A program made the translations under genes and the position numbers. Of a DNA stretch of 64,000 nt, positions 1 through 10,777 are shown in pieces. Within the stretch, counting starts at the first letter, position 1. The number at the start of each line of letters is the position of its first letter. The stretch comes from Klebsiella aerogenes KCTC 2190. Lineage in GTDB: Bacteria > Pseudomonadota > Gammaproteobacteria > Enterobacterales > Enterobacteriaceae. The notes under the pieces are model-generated. The model was not told the origin of the DNA, made no database searches, and worked only from the letters and a program-made list of their open reading frames with translations. The stretch lies in NCBI RefSeq assembly GCF_000215745.1, contig NC_015663.1:5216351-5280350 (forward strand), in the 5' to 3' direction.

Positions 1-215
1 TCAAGGAAGCGGAACTCGGCCTGAATATCCTCTTCGCTGCGCCCCGGCATAAAATGGCGAATCGAAGTGATGGCCTGTTTACCGTGAATGAAACCGAGAA
101 TCTCATCGTGCGGAATGCCGAAACGATCGCCCCATTTACACCATGAACGCTCGACAACCGGTAAAGAATCCACCAGCGTCCCGTCGAGATCGAACAGGAA
201 ACCTTTACACTGCAC
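1..215 (-). CDS. yfbT: HAD-family sugar phosphatase YfbT/HxpA, 5' part only
   Basis: This is the N-terminal ~71 residues of a HAD-superfamily hydrolase; the rest lies beyond the left window edge. The motif I nucleophile region reads FLFDLDGTLVDS, and the following cap-domain sequence resembles the E. coli sugar phosphatase YfbT (HxpA). I chose the GTG at 215 because GGAGGT lies just upstream of it. An in-frame ATG at 227, overlapping the yfbU stop as TGATG, is the alternative and would add four residues. It follows yfbU on the same strand and is probably translationally coupled to it. Known family role: dephosphorylation of small sugar phosphates in the cytoplasm. Confidence 0.85.
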   Translation of the reverse strand, partial: MQCKGFLFDLDGTLVDSLPVVERSWCKWGDRFGIPHDEILGFIHGKQAITSIRHFMPGRSEEDIQAEFRFL

Positions 216-226
216 GGGCACCTCCA

Positions 227-739
<513 letters not shown>

Positions 740-753
740 TTACGGCGTGAAAT

Positions 754-785
754 AAAGAAGGCGCATAAATCATGCGCCTTCTTTT
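754..785 (-). terminator. Hairpin terminator between yfbV and yfbU
   Basis: A 12-13 bp near-perfect stem (AAAGAAGGCGCA with TGCGCCTTCTTT) encloses a loop of 5-7 nt. A/T-rich flanks lie on both sides, so it could end yfbV transcription leftward. Confidence 0.75.
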
Positions 786-806
786 ATATGCGTTTTCCGT
801 ATGGAA

Positions 807-1262
807 TTACAAATCATCAAGGAAAGTTTTATCCAGTTGTTTGAAGGCGCGCTTAAGCGTGTCAGCCAGCGCCTGGTAATCCGGCTTGCCGTCAACCGGC
901 GCTAACGCCTGCCCGGCCTCTTGTAATTTGCCGCGCACTTCATAAAACCAGTTCAGTATTGATGGCGGTAATGGCGTGACGGAACGCTTGCCCAACCACC
1001 ACAGCCCCTGCATCGGCAGGCTTAAGGCAAATAGCGCGGTGGCGACGGCCGGGCCGAGCTGGCCGCCGAGCGCTATCTGCCAGCACAGGGTGAAGACCGC
1101 AACCGGCGGCATGATGCGAATCGCGTAGCGGGTGGCGCGAATAATGCGGTTTTCGATAAACACCGGCGCCAGCCGCTTATCGAGGGGCCAGGTCTTCGCA
1201 TAGTGCTGCCCGCGACGAAACAAGCTAAAAAAGCTAACGGGGCGATTCTCAGGGGTCGACAT
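807..1262 (-). CDS. yfbV: Terminus macrodomain insulation protein YfbV
   Basis: This 151-residue inner-membrane protein matches E. coli YfbV (UPF0208) in length and sequence (starts [19 protein letters not shown]). Two hydrophobic segments, around residues 50-65 and 70-88, form a membrane hairpin, followed by a soluble C-terminal tail. The E. coli protein has been reported to limit spread of the MatP-organised Ter macrodomain. It is divergent from ackA across a 338-bp intergenic region. Confidence 0.92.
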   Translation of the reverse strand: MSTPENRPVSFFSLFRRGQHYAKTWPLDKRLAPVFIENRIIRATRYAIRIMPPVAVFTLCWQIALGGQLGPAVATALFALSLPMQGLWWLGKRSVTPLPPSILNWFYEVRGKLQEAGQALAPVDGKPDYQALADTLKRAFKQLDKTFLDDL

Positions 1263-1600
1263 GGCTATACCTCAACTTTACATATAAAACTTAAAATTTT
1301 CGTGCAAAACACCAACTGTGCATGACAACGTTCAAAAGATTTTGGCAATGGGTGCGGCAATCAGGTATCCTGTGCCCACCTGAGAGGGCGGTTAGACCCT
1401 TTTACCAGGTTAGTCAAATTATCGCATATTCTGCTGCTGGCGGAAAATTATGCAAAATGACATAAAATCATATGTACTTCCCTCATCGTGCCAGAAAACA
1501 GAACAAGGCATGATGTTAATCATAAATGTCGATGTCATCCTGCGCTACGCTTTGTGACACACTGATGTTTTTTTAGCCACGTATCATAAAAGGTACTTCC
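1263..1600. promoter_or_regulatory. Divergent yfbV / ackA intergenic region with FNR-like half-palindrome
   Basis: This 338-bp A/T-rich region between divergent genes must hold the ackA and yfbV promoters. At 1510-1523 the sequence TGAT-GTTA-ATCA resembles an FNR core (TTGAT-N4-ATCAA), which would suit oxygen control of the acetate pathway. I do not see an unambiguous -35/-10 pair. The ackA ribosome binding site is AAGG at about 1590. Confidence 0.4.
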
Positions 1601-2803
1601 ATGTCGAGTAAGTTAGTACTGGTTCTGAACTGCGGTAGCTCTTCCCTGAAATTTGCTATCCTGGATGCCGTTAACGGTGACGAATATCTCTCCGGTTTAG
1701 CCGAATGTTTCCATCTTCCTGAAGCCCGTATCAAATGGAAAATGGACGGCGGCAAACACGAAGCTGAGTTAGGCGCAGGCGCCGCTCACAGTGAAGCGCT
1801 GAACTTTATCGTTAACACTATTCTGGCACAAAAACCAGAACTGTCAGCACAGCTGACCGCAATTGGCCATCGTATCGTTCACGGCGGTGAAAAATACACC
1901 AGTTCCGTTGTCATCGACGATTCCGTTATTCAGGGCATCAAAGACTCCGCTTCCTTTGCACCGCTGCACAACCCGGCGCACCTGATCGGTATCGCTGAAG
2001 CGCTGAAATCCTTCCCGCACCTGAAAGACAAGAACGTTGCCGTGTTCGACACCGCGTTCCATCAGACCATGCCGGAAGAGTCCTACCTGTACGCCCTGCC
2101 GTACAGCCTGTACAAAGAGCATGGCGTACGTCGTTACGGCGCGCACGGCACCAGCCACTACTATGTGACTCAGGAAGCCGCTAAGGTTCTGAACAAGCCG
2201 GTTGAAGAACTGAACATCATCACCTGCCACCTCGGCAACGGCGGTTCCGTTTCCGCTATCCGTAACGGTAAATGCGTTGATACCTCCATGGGTCTGACCC
2301 CGCTGGAAGGTCTGGTGATGGGTACTCGCTCTGGCGATATCGACCCGGCAATCATTTTCCACCTGCACGACGCGCTGGGTATGAGCGTAGATGCTATCAA
2401 CAAAATGCTGACCAAAGAGTCCGGCCTGCTGGGTCTGACCGAAGTCACAAGCGACTGCCGCTATGTTGAAGACAACTACGCGGATAAAGCTGACGCTAAA
2501 CGCGCAATGGACGTTTACTGCCACCGTCTGGCGAAATACATCGGTTCTTACACCGCGCTGATGGACGGCCGTCTGGACGCCGTTGTCTTCACCGGTGGTA
2601 TCGGTGAAAACGCCGCGATGGTTCGTGAACTGTCCCTGGGTAAACTGGGCGTTCTGGGCTTCGAAGTTGATCACGAGCGTAACCTGGCTGCCCGTTTCGG
2701 CAAGTCTGGCTTCATCAACAAAGAAGGCACCCGCCCTGCCGTGGTTATCCCGACCAACGAAGAGCTGGTGATCGCTCAAGACGCACACCGTCTGACCGCT
2801 TAA
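1601..2803 (+). CDS. ackA: Acetate kinase AckA
   Basis: This 400-residue ASKHA-fold kinase interconverts acetyl phosphate + ADP and acetate + ATP, the ATP-yielding last step of overflow and mixed-acid acetate production. The full E. coli length and sequence are kept: N-terminal signature [12 protein letters not shown], the IGHRIVHGG segment, catalytic region NPAHLIGI and [11 protein letters not shown], and the nucleotide-binding [11 protein letters not shown] and [10 protein letters not shown] loops. It acts as a cytoplasmic homodimer. pta lies 119 bp downstream on the same strand, as in E. coli. Confidence 0.98.
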   Translation: MSSKLVLVLNCGSSSLKFAILDAVNGDEYLSGLAECFHLPEARIKWKMDGGKHEAELGAGAAHSEALNFIVNTILAQKPELSAQLTAIGHRIVHGGEKYTSSVVIDDSVIQGIKDSASFAPLHNPAHLIGIAEALKSFPHLKDKNVAVFDTAFHQTMPEESYLYALPYSLYKEHGVRRYGAHGTSHYYVTQEAAKVLNKPVEELNIITCHLGNGGSVSAIRNGKCVDTSMGLTPLEGLVMGTRSGDIDPAIIFHLHDALGMSVDAINKMLTKESGLLGLTEVTSDCRYVEDNYADKADAKRAMDVYCHRLAKYIGSYTALMDGRLDAVVFTGGIGENAAMVRELSLGKLGVLGFEVDHERNLAARFGKSGFINKEGTRPAVVIPTNEELVIAQDAHRLTA

Positions 2804-2922
2804 TTCCACACCGCCAGCGATAATCCTGACTGCTTCGAGTTGCCACTTGAAGTATGAACGGTAAGCTGGCGGTGCTGTTTTGTATCCCGCCTAAAACTGG
2901 CGGTAACGAAAGAGGATATATC

Positions 2923-5070
2923 GTGTCCCGTACTATCATGCTGATCCCTACCGGAACCAGCGTAGGCCTGACCAGCGTCAGCCTCGGTGTTATCCGCGCT
3001 ATGGAACGCAAAGGCGTTCGCCTGAGCGTCTTTAAACCTATCGCCCAGCCGCGTTCCGGTGGCGATACTCCAGACCAGACTACCACCATCGTTCGCGCCA
3101 GCTCTTCAACGACGACTGCCGCTGAACCGATGAACATGAGCCACGTTGAGTCGCTGCTGTCCAGCAACCAGAAAGACGTGCTGATGGAAGAGATCATCGC
3201 CAACTACCATGCTAACACTCAGGATGCTGAAGTGGTGCTGGTTGAAGGCCTGGTCCCGACTCGTAAACACCAGTTCGCTCAGTCTCTGAACTACGAAATC
3301 GCAAAAACGCTTAACGCGGAAATCGTCTTCGTGATGTCTCAGGGCACCGATACCCCGGAACAGCTGAACGAGCGTATCGAACTGACTCGCAACAGCTTCG
3401 GCGGCGCGAAAAACACCAGCATCACTGGCGTTATCGTTAACAAACTGAATGCTCCGGTTGATGAACAAGGCCGTACACGCCCTGACCTGTCCGAAATCTT
3501 TGACGACTCGTCTAAAGCGAAAGTCGTGAAGATCGACCCGGCTCAACTGCAGAATGGCAGCCCGCTGCCGGTGCTGGGCGCGGTGCCATGGAGCTTCGAC
3601 CTGATCGCCACGCGCGCTATCGACATGGCGCATCACCTGAATGCGACCGTGATCAACGAAGGCGACATCAATACTCGCCGCGTGAAGTCTGTAACCTTCT
3701 GCGCGCGCAGCATTCCGCACATGCTGGAACACTTCCGTCCGGGTTCTCTGCTGGTGACTTCCGCAGACCGTCCAGACGTACTGGTCGCTGCCTGCCTGGC
3801 GGCGATGAACGGCGTAGAAATCGGCGCTATCCTGCTGACCGGCGGCTATGAAATGGACGCGCGCATCAGCAAGCTGTGCGAACGTGCTTTCGCCACCGGC
3901 CTGCCGGTATTCATGGTTAACACCAACACCTGGCAGACCTCTCTGAGCCTGCAGAGCTTCAACCTGGAAGTACCGGTTGACGATCACGAGCGCATCGAGA
4001 AAGTACAGGAATACGTTGCCAACTATATCAACGCCGACTGGATCGAATCGCTGACCGCGACCTCCGAGCGCAGCCGTCGTCTGTCTCCGCCAGCCTTCCG
4101 CTACCAGCTGACCGAGCTGGCGCGTAAAGCGGGCAAACGCGTCGTTCTGCCGGAAGGCGACGAACCGCGTACCGTTAAAGCGGCGGCCATCTGTGCCGAG
4201 CGCGGTATTGCAACCTGCGTGCTGCTGGGCAACCCGGATGAGATCAACCGCGTTGCGGCCTCTCAGGGCGTAGAGCTGGGCGCTGGTATTGAAATCGTCG
4301 ATCCGGAAGTGGTTCGCGAAAGCTACGTGGCGCGTCTGGTCGAACTGCGTAAGAACAAAGGCATGACCGAAGCGGTTGCGCGCGAACAGCTGGAAGATAA
4401 CGTGGTTCTCGGCACCCTGATGCTGGAACAAGACGAAGTCGACGGCCTGGTATCCGGCGCGGTTCACACCACCGCCAATACCATCCGTCCGCCGCTGCAG
4501 CTTATCAAAACGGCGCCGGGCAGCTCGCTGGTCTCTTCCGTATTCTTCATGCTGCTGCCGGAACAGGTTTACGTTTACGGCGACTGCGCGATCAACCCGG
4601 ATCCGACGGCAGAACAGCTGGCGGAAATCGCGATTCAGTCCGCTGATTCCGCGATTGCCTTCGGTATCGAACCGCGCGTAGCGATGCTCTCCTACTCCAC
4701 CGGCACCTCCGGCGCAGGTAGCGATGTAGAAAAAGTACGCGAAGCGACTCGTCTGGCGCAGGAAAAACGTCCTGACCTGATGATCGACGGTCCGCTGCAG
4801 TATGATGCCGCAGTAATGGCCGACGTAGCGAAGTCCAAAGCGCCGAACTCTCCGGTAGCTGGCCGCGCAACCGTGTTCATCTTCCCGGATCTGAACACCG
4901 GTAACACCACTTACAAAGCCGTACAGCGTTCCGCTGACCTGATCTCCATCGGGCCGATGCTGCAGGGTATGCGTAAGCCGGTAAACGACCTGTCCCGCGG
5001 CGCGCTGGTAGACGATATCGTCTACACTATCGCACTGACGGCGATTCAGTCTTCTCAGCAGCAGAACTAA
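2923..5070 (+). CDS. pta: Phosphate acetyltransferase Pta
   Basis: This 715-residue enzyme interconverts acetyl-CoA + phosphate and acetyl phosphate + CoA, making the AckA substrate. It has the three-part enterobacterial architecture: an N-terminal BioD-like P-loop domain ([17 protein letters not shown]), a central DRTGG domain (about 220-350), and a C-terminal catalytic PTA_PTB domain from about 390 ([33 protein letters not shown]). I chose the GTG at 2923 because AGAGGA precedes it and the protein then aligns with the E. coli start. The ATG at 2854 would add 23 unrelated residues. A strong terminator follows. Confidence 0.97.
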   Translation: MSRTIMLIPTGTSVGLTSVSLGVIRAMERKGVRLSVFKPIAQPRSGGDTPDQTTTIVRASSSTTTAAEPMNMSHVESLLSSNQKDVLMEEIIANYHANTQDAEVVLVEGLVPTRKHQFAQSLNYEIAKTLNAEIVFVMSQGTDTPEQLNERIELTRNSFGGAKNTSITGVIVNKLNAPVDEQGRTRPDLSEIFDDSSKAKVVKIDPAQLQNGSPLPVLGAVPWSFDLIATRAIDMAHHLNATVINEGDINTRRVKSVTFCARSIPHMLEHFRPGSLLVTSADRPDVLVAACLAAMNGVEIGAILLTGGYEMDARISKLCERAFATGLPVFMVNTNTWQTSLSLQSFNLEVPVDDHERIEKVQEYVANYINADWIESLTATSERSRRLSPPAFRYQLTELARKAGKRVVLPEGDEPRTVKAAAICAERGIATCVLLGNPDEINRVAASQGVELGAGIEIVDPEVVRESYVARLVELRKNKGMTEAVAREQLEDNVVLGTLMLEQDEVDGLVSGAVHTTANTIRPPLQLIKTAPGSSLVSSVFFMLLPEQVYVYGDCAINPDPTAEQLAEIAIQSADSAIAFGIEPRVAMLSYSTGTSGAGSDVEKVREATRLAQEKRPDLMIDGPLQYDAAVMADVAKSKAPNSPVAGRATVFIFPDLNTGNTTYKAVQRSADLISIGPMLQGMRKPVNDLSRGALVDDIVYTIALTAIQSSQQQN

Positions 5071-5087
5071 TCTTCCGCTGAGACAAG

Positions 5088-5116
5088 AAAGGCAGCCAAA
5101 TGGCTGCCTTTTTTTT
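5088..5116 (+). terminator. Rho-independent terminator of ackA-pta
   Basis: An 11-bp perfect stem (AAAGGCAGCCA / TGGCTGCCTTT) with a 2-nt minimal loop is followed by a run of T. It sits 18 bp after pta. The convergent yfcD ends at 5138, so it may work in both directions. Confidence 0.93.
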
Positions 5117-5137
5117 GACGCTAACGCGTAAAGGAAA

Positions 5138-5695
5138 TTACGCTTCGTCTTCTTCCGGCTCGTCGCGATCGTGGCCGGTATTGCCCGCATTACGAGTCAT
5201 CCACAGCGCCAGCGCTTTCAGTGAATCGGCGGTGAACTCATCGCAGCGCGCGGTGATCTCTTCCGGCGTCAACCAGCATACCTCGCTGACCTCTTCTTCC
5301 TGCAGGGCGAACGGGCCATGAGAAACACAGCTAAACAGGCTTCCCCAGACGCGGCAGTGTTTATCTTCGTAGTAGAATTGGCCGTGATCGGCAAAAGGCA
5401 CGCCCGCAATCCCCAGCTCTTCTTCCGCTTCGCGGCGCGCGGAGTCCAGCAGCTGTTCATCCGCCTGCACCACGCCGCCGGCGGTCGCATCCAGCATGCC
5501 CGGCATGAAATCTTTGCTCTCGGTACGGCGCTGTACCAGAATCTTGCCCATCCCATCATGAACCACAATATAGGTCGCGCGGTGGCGCAGACACTGCGCG
5601 CGCATTTGCTCGCGGCTGGACTGTGCTATCACTTCATTGTTTTCATTAACAATATCGACCCATTCTGTGCTTGCCAAATGCTTCTGTTCCGCCAT
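5138..5695 (-). CDS. yfcD: Nudix hydrolase YfcD
   Basis: This 185-residue Nudix hydrolase has a perfect Nudix box at about residues 73-95 (G-x5-E-x7-REAEEELGI). It resembles E. coli YfcD and the isopentenyl-diphosphate-isomerase-like Nudix branch (N-terminal [26 protein letters not shown]). The physiological substrate is unknown. The C-terminus is acidic (EPEEDEA). E. coli K-12 has yfcC between pta and yfcD; here the gap holds only the terminator. Confidence 0.93.
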   Translation of the reverse strand: MAEQKHLASTEWVDIVNENNEVIAQSSREQMRAQCLRHRATYIVVHDGMGKILVQRRTESKDFMPGMLDATAGGVVQADEQLLDSARREAEEELGIAGVPFADHGQFYYEDKHCRVWGSLFSCVSHGPFALQEEEVSEVCWLTPEEITARCDEFTADSLKALALWMTRNAGNTGHDRDEPEEDEA

Positions 5696-5751
5696 CAGGA
5701 AACCTTACTTTTAAGCGCTCTCGCGGCGCGTCTTTACGATTGAGGGGTAAA

Positions 5752-6303
5752 TTACGGGTAAATCGCGGCCTCTGCAATAACCTGATTATCATTGAGTGCG
5801 AAAACCTGCAGCCGATCATCTTCCAGCATGCCGTAGCTGGCGGCAAAGCCGCCTTTCGGGATGCTCACAGAGCCAGGATTGAAGAGGAATATATCGCCGC
5901 GTTTCTCGGCAACCGGAATATGAGTATGACCATAAGCCAGTACATCGCCAGCAGCGAGCGGCGGCAAATTATCCGGACTATAGAGATGACCGTGGGTCAA
6001 AAACAGGCGGTAGCCTTCGCTAAGCACCTGCTGCCAAGGGGCAGTAATGGGGAAATGCAGCAGCATTTGATCGACTTCGCTATCACAGTTACCGCGGACG
6101 GCGATAATCCGCTGCGCGACGCTGTTCAGCCGCTCGGCGACCTGCGCCGGCGCATACCCTTCCGGCAGCGCGTTGCGCGGCCCGTGATTGAGCACATCGC
6201 CGAGGATAACCAGCCACTGCGCCCCGCTCTGCGCGAAGCGTTCCAGAACGCGTTCGGTCGCAGGCAGCGAGCCGTGAATATCGGATGCGAACATCAGTTT
6301 CAT
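5752..6303 (-). CDS. yfcE: Metallophosphoesterase YfcE
   Basis: This 183-residue calcineurin-like phosphodiesterase keeps all the metal-binding blocks in order: SDIHG (8-12), GDVLNHGPR, GNCD, HGH and GHTH near the C-terminal third. E. coli YfcE is a manganese-dependent phosphodiesterase shown active on artificial substrates; its natural substrate is unclear. A ribosome binding site (AAGGGG) precedes the ATG. It runs in the same direction as yfcD and yfcF. Confidence 0.94.
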   Translation of the reverse strand: MKLMFASDIHGSLPATERVLERFAQSGAQWLVILGDVLNHGPRNALPEGYAPAQVAERLNSVAQRIIAVRGNCDSEVDQMLLHFPITAPWQQVLSEGYRLFLTHGHLYSPDNLPPLAAGDVLAYGHTHIPVAEKRGDIFLFNPGSVSIPKGGFAASYGMLEDDRLQVFALNDNQVIAEAAIYP

Positions 6304-6360
6304 ATCAACCCCTTACCAGACAATACGGTCTGTCTATGATAACGGAACTGCCTGCGCTTA

Positions 6361-7053
<693 letters not shown>

Positions 7054-7167
7054 CTATAAGATGTCACTGGCAGCCACATGAGGATTTCGCAATTTTAATC
7101 TTTGCCCCGCGATGGCGCAGGTCGCCTATACTCGAAACGTTTGCGACCTTCGATGGCGGGAGACCTC

Positions 7168-7797
7168 ATGATCGATCTTTACTACGCACCTACCCCCAAC
7201 GGCCACAAAATCACTCTTTTTCTCGAAGAGGCGCAGCTGGCCTATCGCCTGATACACGTCGATATCGGCAAAGGTGAACAGTTTCGCCCGCAGTTTCTGG
7301 CTATCTCGCCAAATAATAAGATCCCGGCGATCGTTGACCACGTTCCGGTCGACGGCGGCGCGCCGTTAAGCCTGTTTGAGTCAGGAGAGATCCTGCTCTA
7401 TCTGGCGGAGAAATCGGGAAAATTACTAAGCGGCGAGCTGCGCGAGCGGCATACTACCCTGCAATGGCTATTCTGGCAGGTCGGCGGTCTGGGGCCAATG
7501 CTTGGGCAAAACCACCACTTTAACCATCACGCGCCTCAGGCTGTCCCTTACGCCATTGAACGCTATCAGGTCGAAAGCCAGCGCCTGTATGGCGTAATGA
7601 ACCGGCGTCTTGAAACCAGTCCATGGTTGGGCGGCGAGCACTACAGTATCGCCGATATCGCCTGTTGGCCATGGGTTAATGCCTACCCGCGCCAACGCAT
7701 CGATCTTAGCCAGTTCCCGGCGGTGCATAACTGGTTTGAACGCATCCGCCAGCGCCCGGCAACGCAACAAGCGCTACTCAAAACGCAACATTATTAA
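7168..7797 (+). CDS. yfcG: GSH-dependent disulfide-bond oxidoreductase YfcG
   Basis: This 209-residue Nu-class GST-like protein reads [21 protein letters not shown], with the conserved TPNGxK active-site segment, then [10 protein letters not shown] and the glutathione-binding [10 protein letters not shown]. In E. coli YfcG binds GSSG and reduces 2-hydroxyethyl disulfide without using a cysteine. I chose the ATG at 7168 over the in-frame ATGs at 7102 and 7153 because it aligns with the E. coli start. Divergent from yfcF. Confidence 0.93.
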   Translation: MIDLYYAPTPNGHKITLFLEEAQLAYRLIHVDIGKGEQFRPQFLAISPNNKIPAIVDHVPVDGGAPLSLFESGEILLYLAEKSGKLLSGELRERHTTLQWLFWQVGGLGPMLGQNHHFNHHAPQAVPYAIERYQVESQRLYGVMNRRLETSPWLGGEHYSIADIACWPWVNAYPRQRIDLSQFPAVHNWFERIRQRPATQQALLKTQHY

Positions 7798-7862
7798 TCC
7801 CCTGCTCGCAGGGCGTGCTTTCATGTATGATTGCGGAAATTACTACACGGAGGAAGCCTGCA

Positions 7863-8225
7863 ATGTCTCAGCCAGACGCCATTATTCGTATTAAGAACCT
7901 GCGCCTGCGTACTTTTATTGGAATCAAAGAGGAAGAGATCGCCAACCGTCAGGACGTATTGGTGAATGTGGTGATTCACTATCCGGCCGATAAGGCTCGC
8001 GACAGCGAAGACATCAATGATGCCCTGAACTATCGCACCATTACTAAGCGTATCATCAGCCATATCGAGAATAACCGCTTCTCGCTGCTGGAAAAATTAA
8101 CCCAGGATGTGCTCAATATCGCATGCGAACATCACTGGGTCACTTATGCTGAAGTAGAGATCGATAAACTTCACGCGCTGCGCTATGCCGACTCAGTATC
8201 GATGACCATGAGCTGGCGGCGCTAA
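7863..8225 (+). CDS. folX: Dihydroneopterin triphosphate 2'-epimerase FolX
   Basis: This 120-residue T-fold enzyme epimerises 7,8-dihydroneopterin triphosphate to the monapterin form, feeding tetrahydromonapterin synthesis. The family glutamate lies in [16 protein letters not shown], and the C-terminal catalytic lysine in [16 protein letters not shown]. The start at 7863 has GGAGG upstream (about 7851). The ATGs at 7823 and further upstream would add residues foreign to the family. yfcH follows after 21 bp, suggesting an operon. Confidence 0.95.
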   Translation: MSQPDAIIRIKNLRLRTFIGIKEEEIANRQDVLVNVVIHYPADKARDSEDINDALNYRTITKRIISHIENNRFSLLEKLTQDVLNIACEHHWVTYAEVEIDKLHALRYADSVSMTMSWRR

Positions 8226-8246
8226 AACGTTTGTAAGGGAGGCGGT

Positions 8247-9140
8247 ATGAAAATCCTGCTCACTGGCGGTACCGGGCTCATTGGTCGGCATCTTATTACC
8301 AGGCTGCTGGAACTTGGGCACCAGCTCACGGTTTCCACCCGCAACCCTGAACGCGCGAAAGCCCGTCTCGATCCCCGCGTCACGCTGTGGCGCGCTTTCG
8401 AAGGGCAAAACAACCTCGATGGCTTTGACGCCGTCATTAACCTTGCCGGCGAACCGATCGCCGATAAGCGCTGGACGGCAGAGCAAAAAGAGCGCCTGTG
8501 CCACAGCCGCTGGGACATCACCCGGCAACTGGTCGCGTTATTTAAAGCCAGCGAAACACCACCCTCCGTGCTGATTAGCGGTTCCGCTACCGGCTATTAC
8601 GGCGATCTCGGTGAAGTCGTGGTAACCGAGGAAGAGCCGCCACACAACGAATTTACCCATAAACTTTGCGCCCGCTGGGAGCAAATCGCCTGTGAGGCGC
8701 AAAGCGATCGCACGCGCGTGTGCCTGTTGCGCACCGGCGTCGTATTAGCGCCGCGGGGCGGGATCCTGGCTAAAATGACGCCAGCGTTTAAGCTCGGCCT
8801 GGGCGGCCCTATCGGCGACGGTCGTCAGTATCTGGCGTGGATCCATATCGATGATATGGTGAACGGGATCTTGTGGCTGCTGGATAACGATCTGCGCGGC
8901 CCGTTCAATATGGTCTCACCCTATCCCGTACGTAACGAACAGTTTGCCCACGCGCTCGGCCACGCGCTCAATCGCCCGGCGATTTTCCGCGTTCCCGCCG
9001 CCGCCATTCGCCTGCTGATGGGAGAATCTTCAGTACTGGTGCTCGGCGGCCAGCGCGCGCTGCCTAAACGCCTGGAAGCCGCCGGCTTTAGCTTTCGCTG
9101 GTACGATCTGGAAGAGGCTCTGAAGGATGTGTTGAGCTAA
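8247..9140 (+). CDS. yfcH: NAD(P)-binding epimerase-family protein YfcH
   Basis: This 297-residue extended short-chain dehydrogenase-like protein begins with a Rossmann P-loop ([19 protein letters not shown]) and has the TIGR01777-type features [10 protein letters not shown] and [12 protein letters not shown], plus a C-terminal DUF1731-like tail. E. coli YfcH is the equivalent and its substrate is not known. A GGAGG site precedes the ATG. Probably co-transcribed with folX and ended by the terminator that follows. Confidence 0.92.
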   Translation: MKILLTGGTGLIGRHLITRLLELGHQLTVSTRNPERAKARLDPRVTLWRAFEGQNNLDGFDAVINLAGEPIADKRWTAEQKERLCHSRWDITRQLVALFKASETPPSVLISGSATGYYGDLGEVVVTEEEPPHNEFTHKLCARWEQIACEAQSDRTRVCLLRTGVVLAPRGGILAKMTPAFKLGLGGPIGDGRQYLAWIHIDDMVNGILWLLDNDLRGPFNMVSPYPVRNEQFAHALGHALNRPAIFRVPAAAIRLLMGESSVLVLGGQRALPKRLEAAGFSFRWYDLEEALKDVLS

Positions 9141-9147
9141 GTCGATA

Positions 9148-9176
9148 AACGGGGAGCAATGGCTCCCCGTTCTCTT
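9148..9176 (+). terminator. Terminator after yfcH
   Basis: A 10-bp perfect GC-rich stem (AACGGGGAGC / GCTCCCCGTT) with a 4-nt loop is followed by CTCTTCCCTT. Confidence 0.8.
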
Positions 9177-9308
9177 CCCTTGGGCGGAAGCCGCCTCGCA
9201 AATCGTTAATTCCTCGCTCTCCTTGCTACGCTTCTTGTGAAGCGCATTCCAACCGCAAAATTATTCTCCTGCCATAACGTCCTGACGAGGAATATACCCT
9301 CAAAAATC

Positions 9309-9338
9309 GTTGACAACCGTCAACACTCTTTTTATTCT
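9309..9338 (+). promoter_or_regulatory. Sigma70 promoter with palindromic operator over the -35
   Basis: TTGACA (9310-9315) and TATTCT (9333-9338) are exactly 17 bp apart. The -35 box sits inside an inverted repeat, GTTGAC-AACC-GTCAAC (9309-9324), a layout expected of a repressor operator. The two-gene unit it would drive includes a DNA-binding-like protein, so autoregulation is a natural guess, but this is inference. Confidence 0.65.
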
Positions 9339-9353
9339 GAGCAGGATTTGACG

Positions 9354-9608
9354 ATGAAGGAACATCCGGACAAACATATCAGGAAGGCGATTGCCACGGC
9401 GCTGGCGCGGGGGTGGATATTGCTGCCTGCAGGTAAAAGCGCTCATTGCTTTGGCCGCCTCGTCTGCGGCGTGGCTGAACACCGTGAACATATGATGAGC
9501 ATTTGGTCGACGCCCGCCGTCCCTGAAAACCACGCCCGGCAAATAATCAGAATGGTCGAACGGTGTCCCATCCCGGCTACCGCGCGCATCACGCATAAGG
9601 AACGCTAA
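9354..9608 (+). CDS. Small HicA-like protein, candidate toxin
   Basis: This 84-residue basic protein is the first gene of a two-gene unit. I chose the ATG at 9354, downstream of the sigma70 promoter and after GCAGGA; the longer frame from 9237 would begin upstream of that promoter. Features: HIRKAIATALARGW, then a K-S-A-H-x-F-G-R-L segment, a V-C-G turn, SIWSTP and a PENHARQIIRMVERCP tail. The pattern (short helix, strand with a conserved His, closing helix) reminds me of the HicA/YcfA dsRNA-binding fold, but the classic G-S-H-H motif is not exact. The downstream gene starts 3 bp after its stop. Function not established. Confidence 0.55.
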   Translation: MKEHPDKHIRKAIATALARGWILLPAGKSAHCFGRLVCGVAEHREHMMSIWSTPAVPENHARQIIRMVERCPIPATARITHKER

Positions 9609-9611
9609 ACG

Positions 9612-10166
9612 ATGCCGATATTTAATTTTACGCTGACGCTGTCCGGCGTCACCAGTCAAACGCCAGGACTGGAAGATGCGCTCTTTGCCGCAGGCTGTAG
9701 CGACGCGCTGGTCTGCTTTTACGGTACCGCGGTCTACCTCGAGTTCGATCGCGAGGGCCAATCGCTGGAGCAGGCGGCGCTATCCGCCATCCGCGATGTA
9801 GAAACCGCCGCGCTGCCAAGTATCCGCGTGGAGTCCATCGATTCGACACTGGTCGGGCTGAGCGATATCGCCGAACTTATCGGCGTCTCCCGCCAGGCGA
9901 TCGCGCTATTAAAAGAGGGCGCTCGCGGCAGCGGGCGGTTTCCCGGCCCCGTACAGCGCGTGAAGGGCAATTCCCCTCTCTGGCGCTGGAAATCCGTCGT
10001 TGAATGGTTAGTCGCGGAAAAGCGCATCGCCGCCGATTCGCCGATGGTGGCTAACGCCCTACTGCTGGATAGCCTCAACCTGGCGCTACAGCTTCGCCGT
10101 TCACCTGAAAATCACCGCGTGCAGCGCTACCTGCAAAGTCTGAGCGCCACGTCACCCACGGGCTGA
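9612..10166 (+). CDS. Putative DNA-binding partner protein (HTH), candidate antitoxin
   Basis: This 184-residue protein has an N-terminal ferredoxin-like alpha/beta part (MPIFNFTLTLSG ... CFYGTAVYLEFDREG, residues 1-75). A helix-turn-helix region follows (about residues 83-105, GLSDIAELIGVSRQAIALL), as in MerR/AlpA-type DNA-binding domains, and then a WRWKSVVEWL segment. It starts 3 bp after the upstream small gene, so the two are surely co-expressed. The promoter carries a palindrome it could bind. E. coli K-12 has yfcI at this place. I do not recognise a named family; the antitoxin/regulator role is inferred from layout. Confidence 0.55.
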   Translation: MPIFNFTLTLSGVTSQTPGLEDALFAAGCSDALVCFYGTAVYLEFDREGQSLEQAALSAIRDVETAALPSIRVESIDSTLVGLSDIAELIGVSRQAIALLKEGARGSGRFPGPVQRVKGNSPLWRWKSVVEWLVAEKRIAADSPMVANALLLDSLNLALQLRRSPENHRVQRYLQSLSATSPTG

Positions 10167-10241
10167 TTCGCGAGGGCGAGCATGTTACCCGGCACAGCAT
10201 GGTGGTAAAGTAGGCTTTCGTTTTAGCTGATTAATTGCTTT

Positions 10242-10739
10242 ATGACTACGATAACAACGTCCCGCCTGTTGCTTTCCCGCTTCACTCCGGCCGATTGGCC
10301 CTTTTTTCTGCGTCTGCGTCAGGACCCTGACGTCATGCGTTACATGGGTGAGGTGTTAAGCGAAACGGCGCTACGCAGCGTGTTTGAATGCCGCTGCGAA
10401 GATGCCGGCGTCTTTGTATTGCGCGATTCTGCCGGCACGCCGCTGGGGGATATTGGTCTGCGCATCAGCGCGAAAAACCCGCACGAGGCCGACGTCGGCT
10501 ACGCGCTACTGCCGCAAGCGCAGGGTCAGGGCTACGCCAGCGAAGCGCTGCGCGCGATTTGTGATTACGGCTTTACCACCCTTGGCATCCACGCCATTAA
10601 TGCCTGGGTGCTGGGCAATAATTTGGGATCGTCCCGGCTGCTGGAAAAGCACGGTTTTGTACGCATTCAGGTGCTGGAAAATGCTTACCACCTCAACGGC
10701 GTGGATTACGATGATTGGATCTACCGGCTGGAGCGTTAA
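10242..10739 (+). CDS. GNAT-family N-acetyltransferase (RimJ/RimL-like)
   Basis: This 165-residue GNAT protein starts TTITTSRLLLSRFTPADW, typical of the Acetyltransf_3 / RimL subgroup. Motif A, which binds acetyl-CoA pyrophosphate, is YALLPQAQGQGYASEALRAI (about residues 87-106), followed by NAWVLGNNLGSSRLLEKHGF. The substrate (protein N-terminus, antibiotic or other amine) cannot be told. It is not part of the E. coli K-12 order at this site, so it belongs to the small accessory insert between yfcH and hisP. A GC-rich hairpin separates it from the convergent hisP. Confidence 0.85.
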   Translation: MTTITTSRLLLSRFTPADWPFFLRLRQDPDVMRYMGEVLSETALRSVFECRCEDAGVFVLRDSAGTPLGDIGLRISAKNPHEADVGYALLPQAQGQGYASEALRAICDYGFTTLGIHAINAWVLGNNLGSSRLLEKHGFVRIQVLENAYHLNGVDYDDWIYRLER

Positions 10740-10744
10740 GTCAT

Positions 10745-10768
10745 TCCCGGCGAGCGAACCCGCCGGGA
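10745..10768. terminator. Bidirectional hairpin between GNAT gene and hisP
   Basis: An 8-bp perfect stem (TCCCGGCG / CGCCGGGA) with an 8-nt loop lies between two convergent genes. There is no clear T-run on either side. Confidence 0.6.
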
Positions 10769-10777
10769 TAGAGGCGA

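Noticed and set aside
1844..2809. A 321-codon minus-strand frame across ackA
   Set aside because: Shadow of ackA; low-complexity-like composition rich in Gln, Val and Asp, with no family match.
3106..5190. A 694-codon open frame on the minus strand across pta
   Set aside because: It is antisense to pta, whose family match is certain. The frame stays open because of codon bias in a highly expressed gene, and its translation has no recognisable domain.
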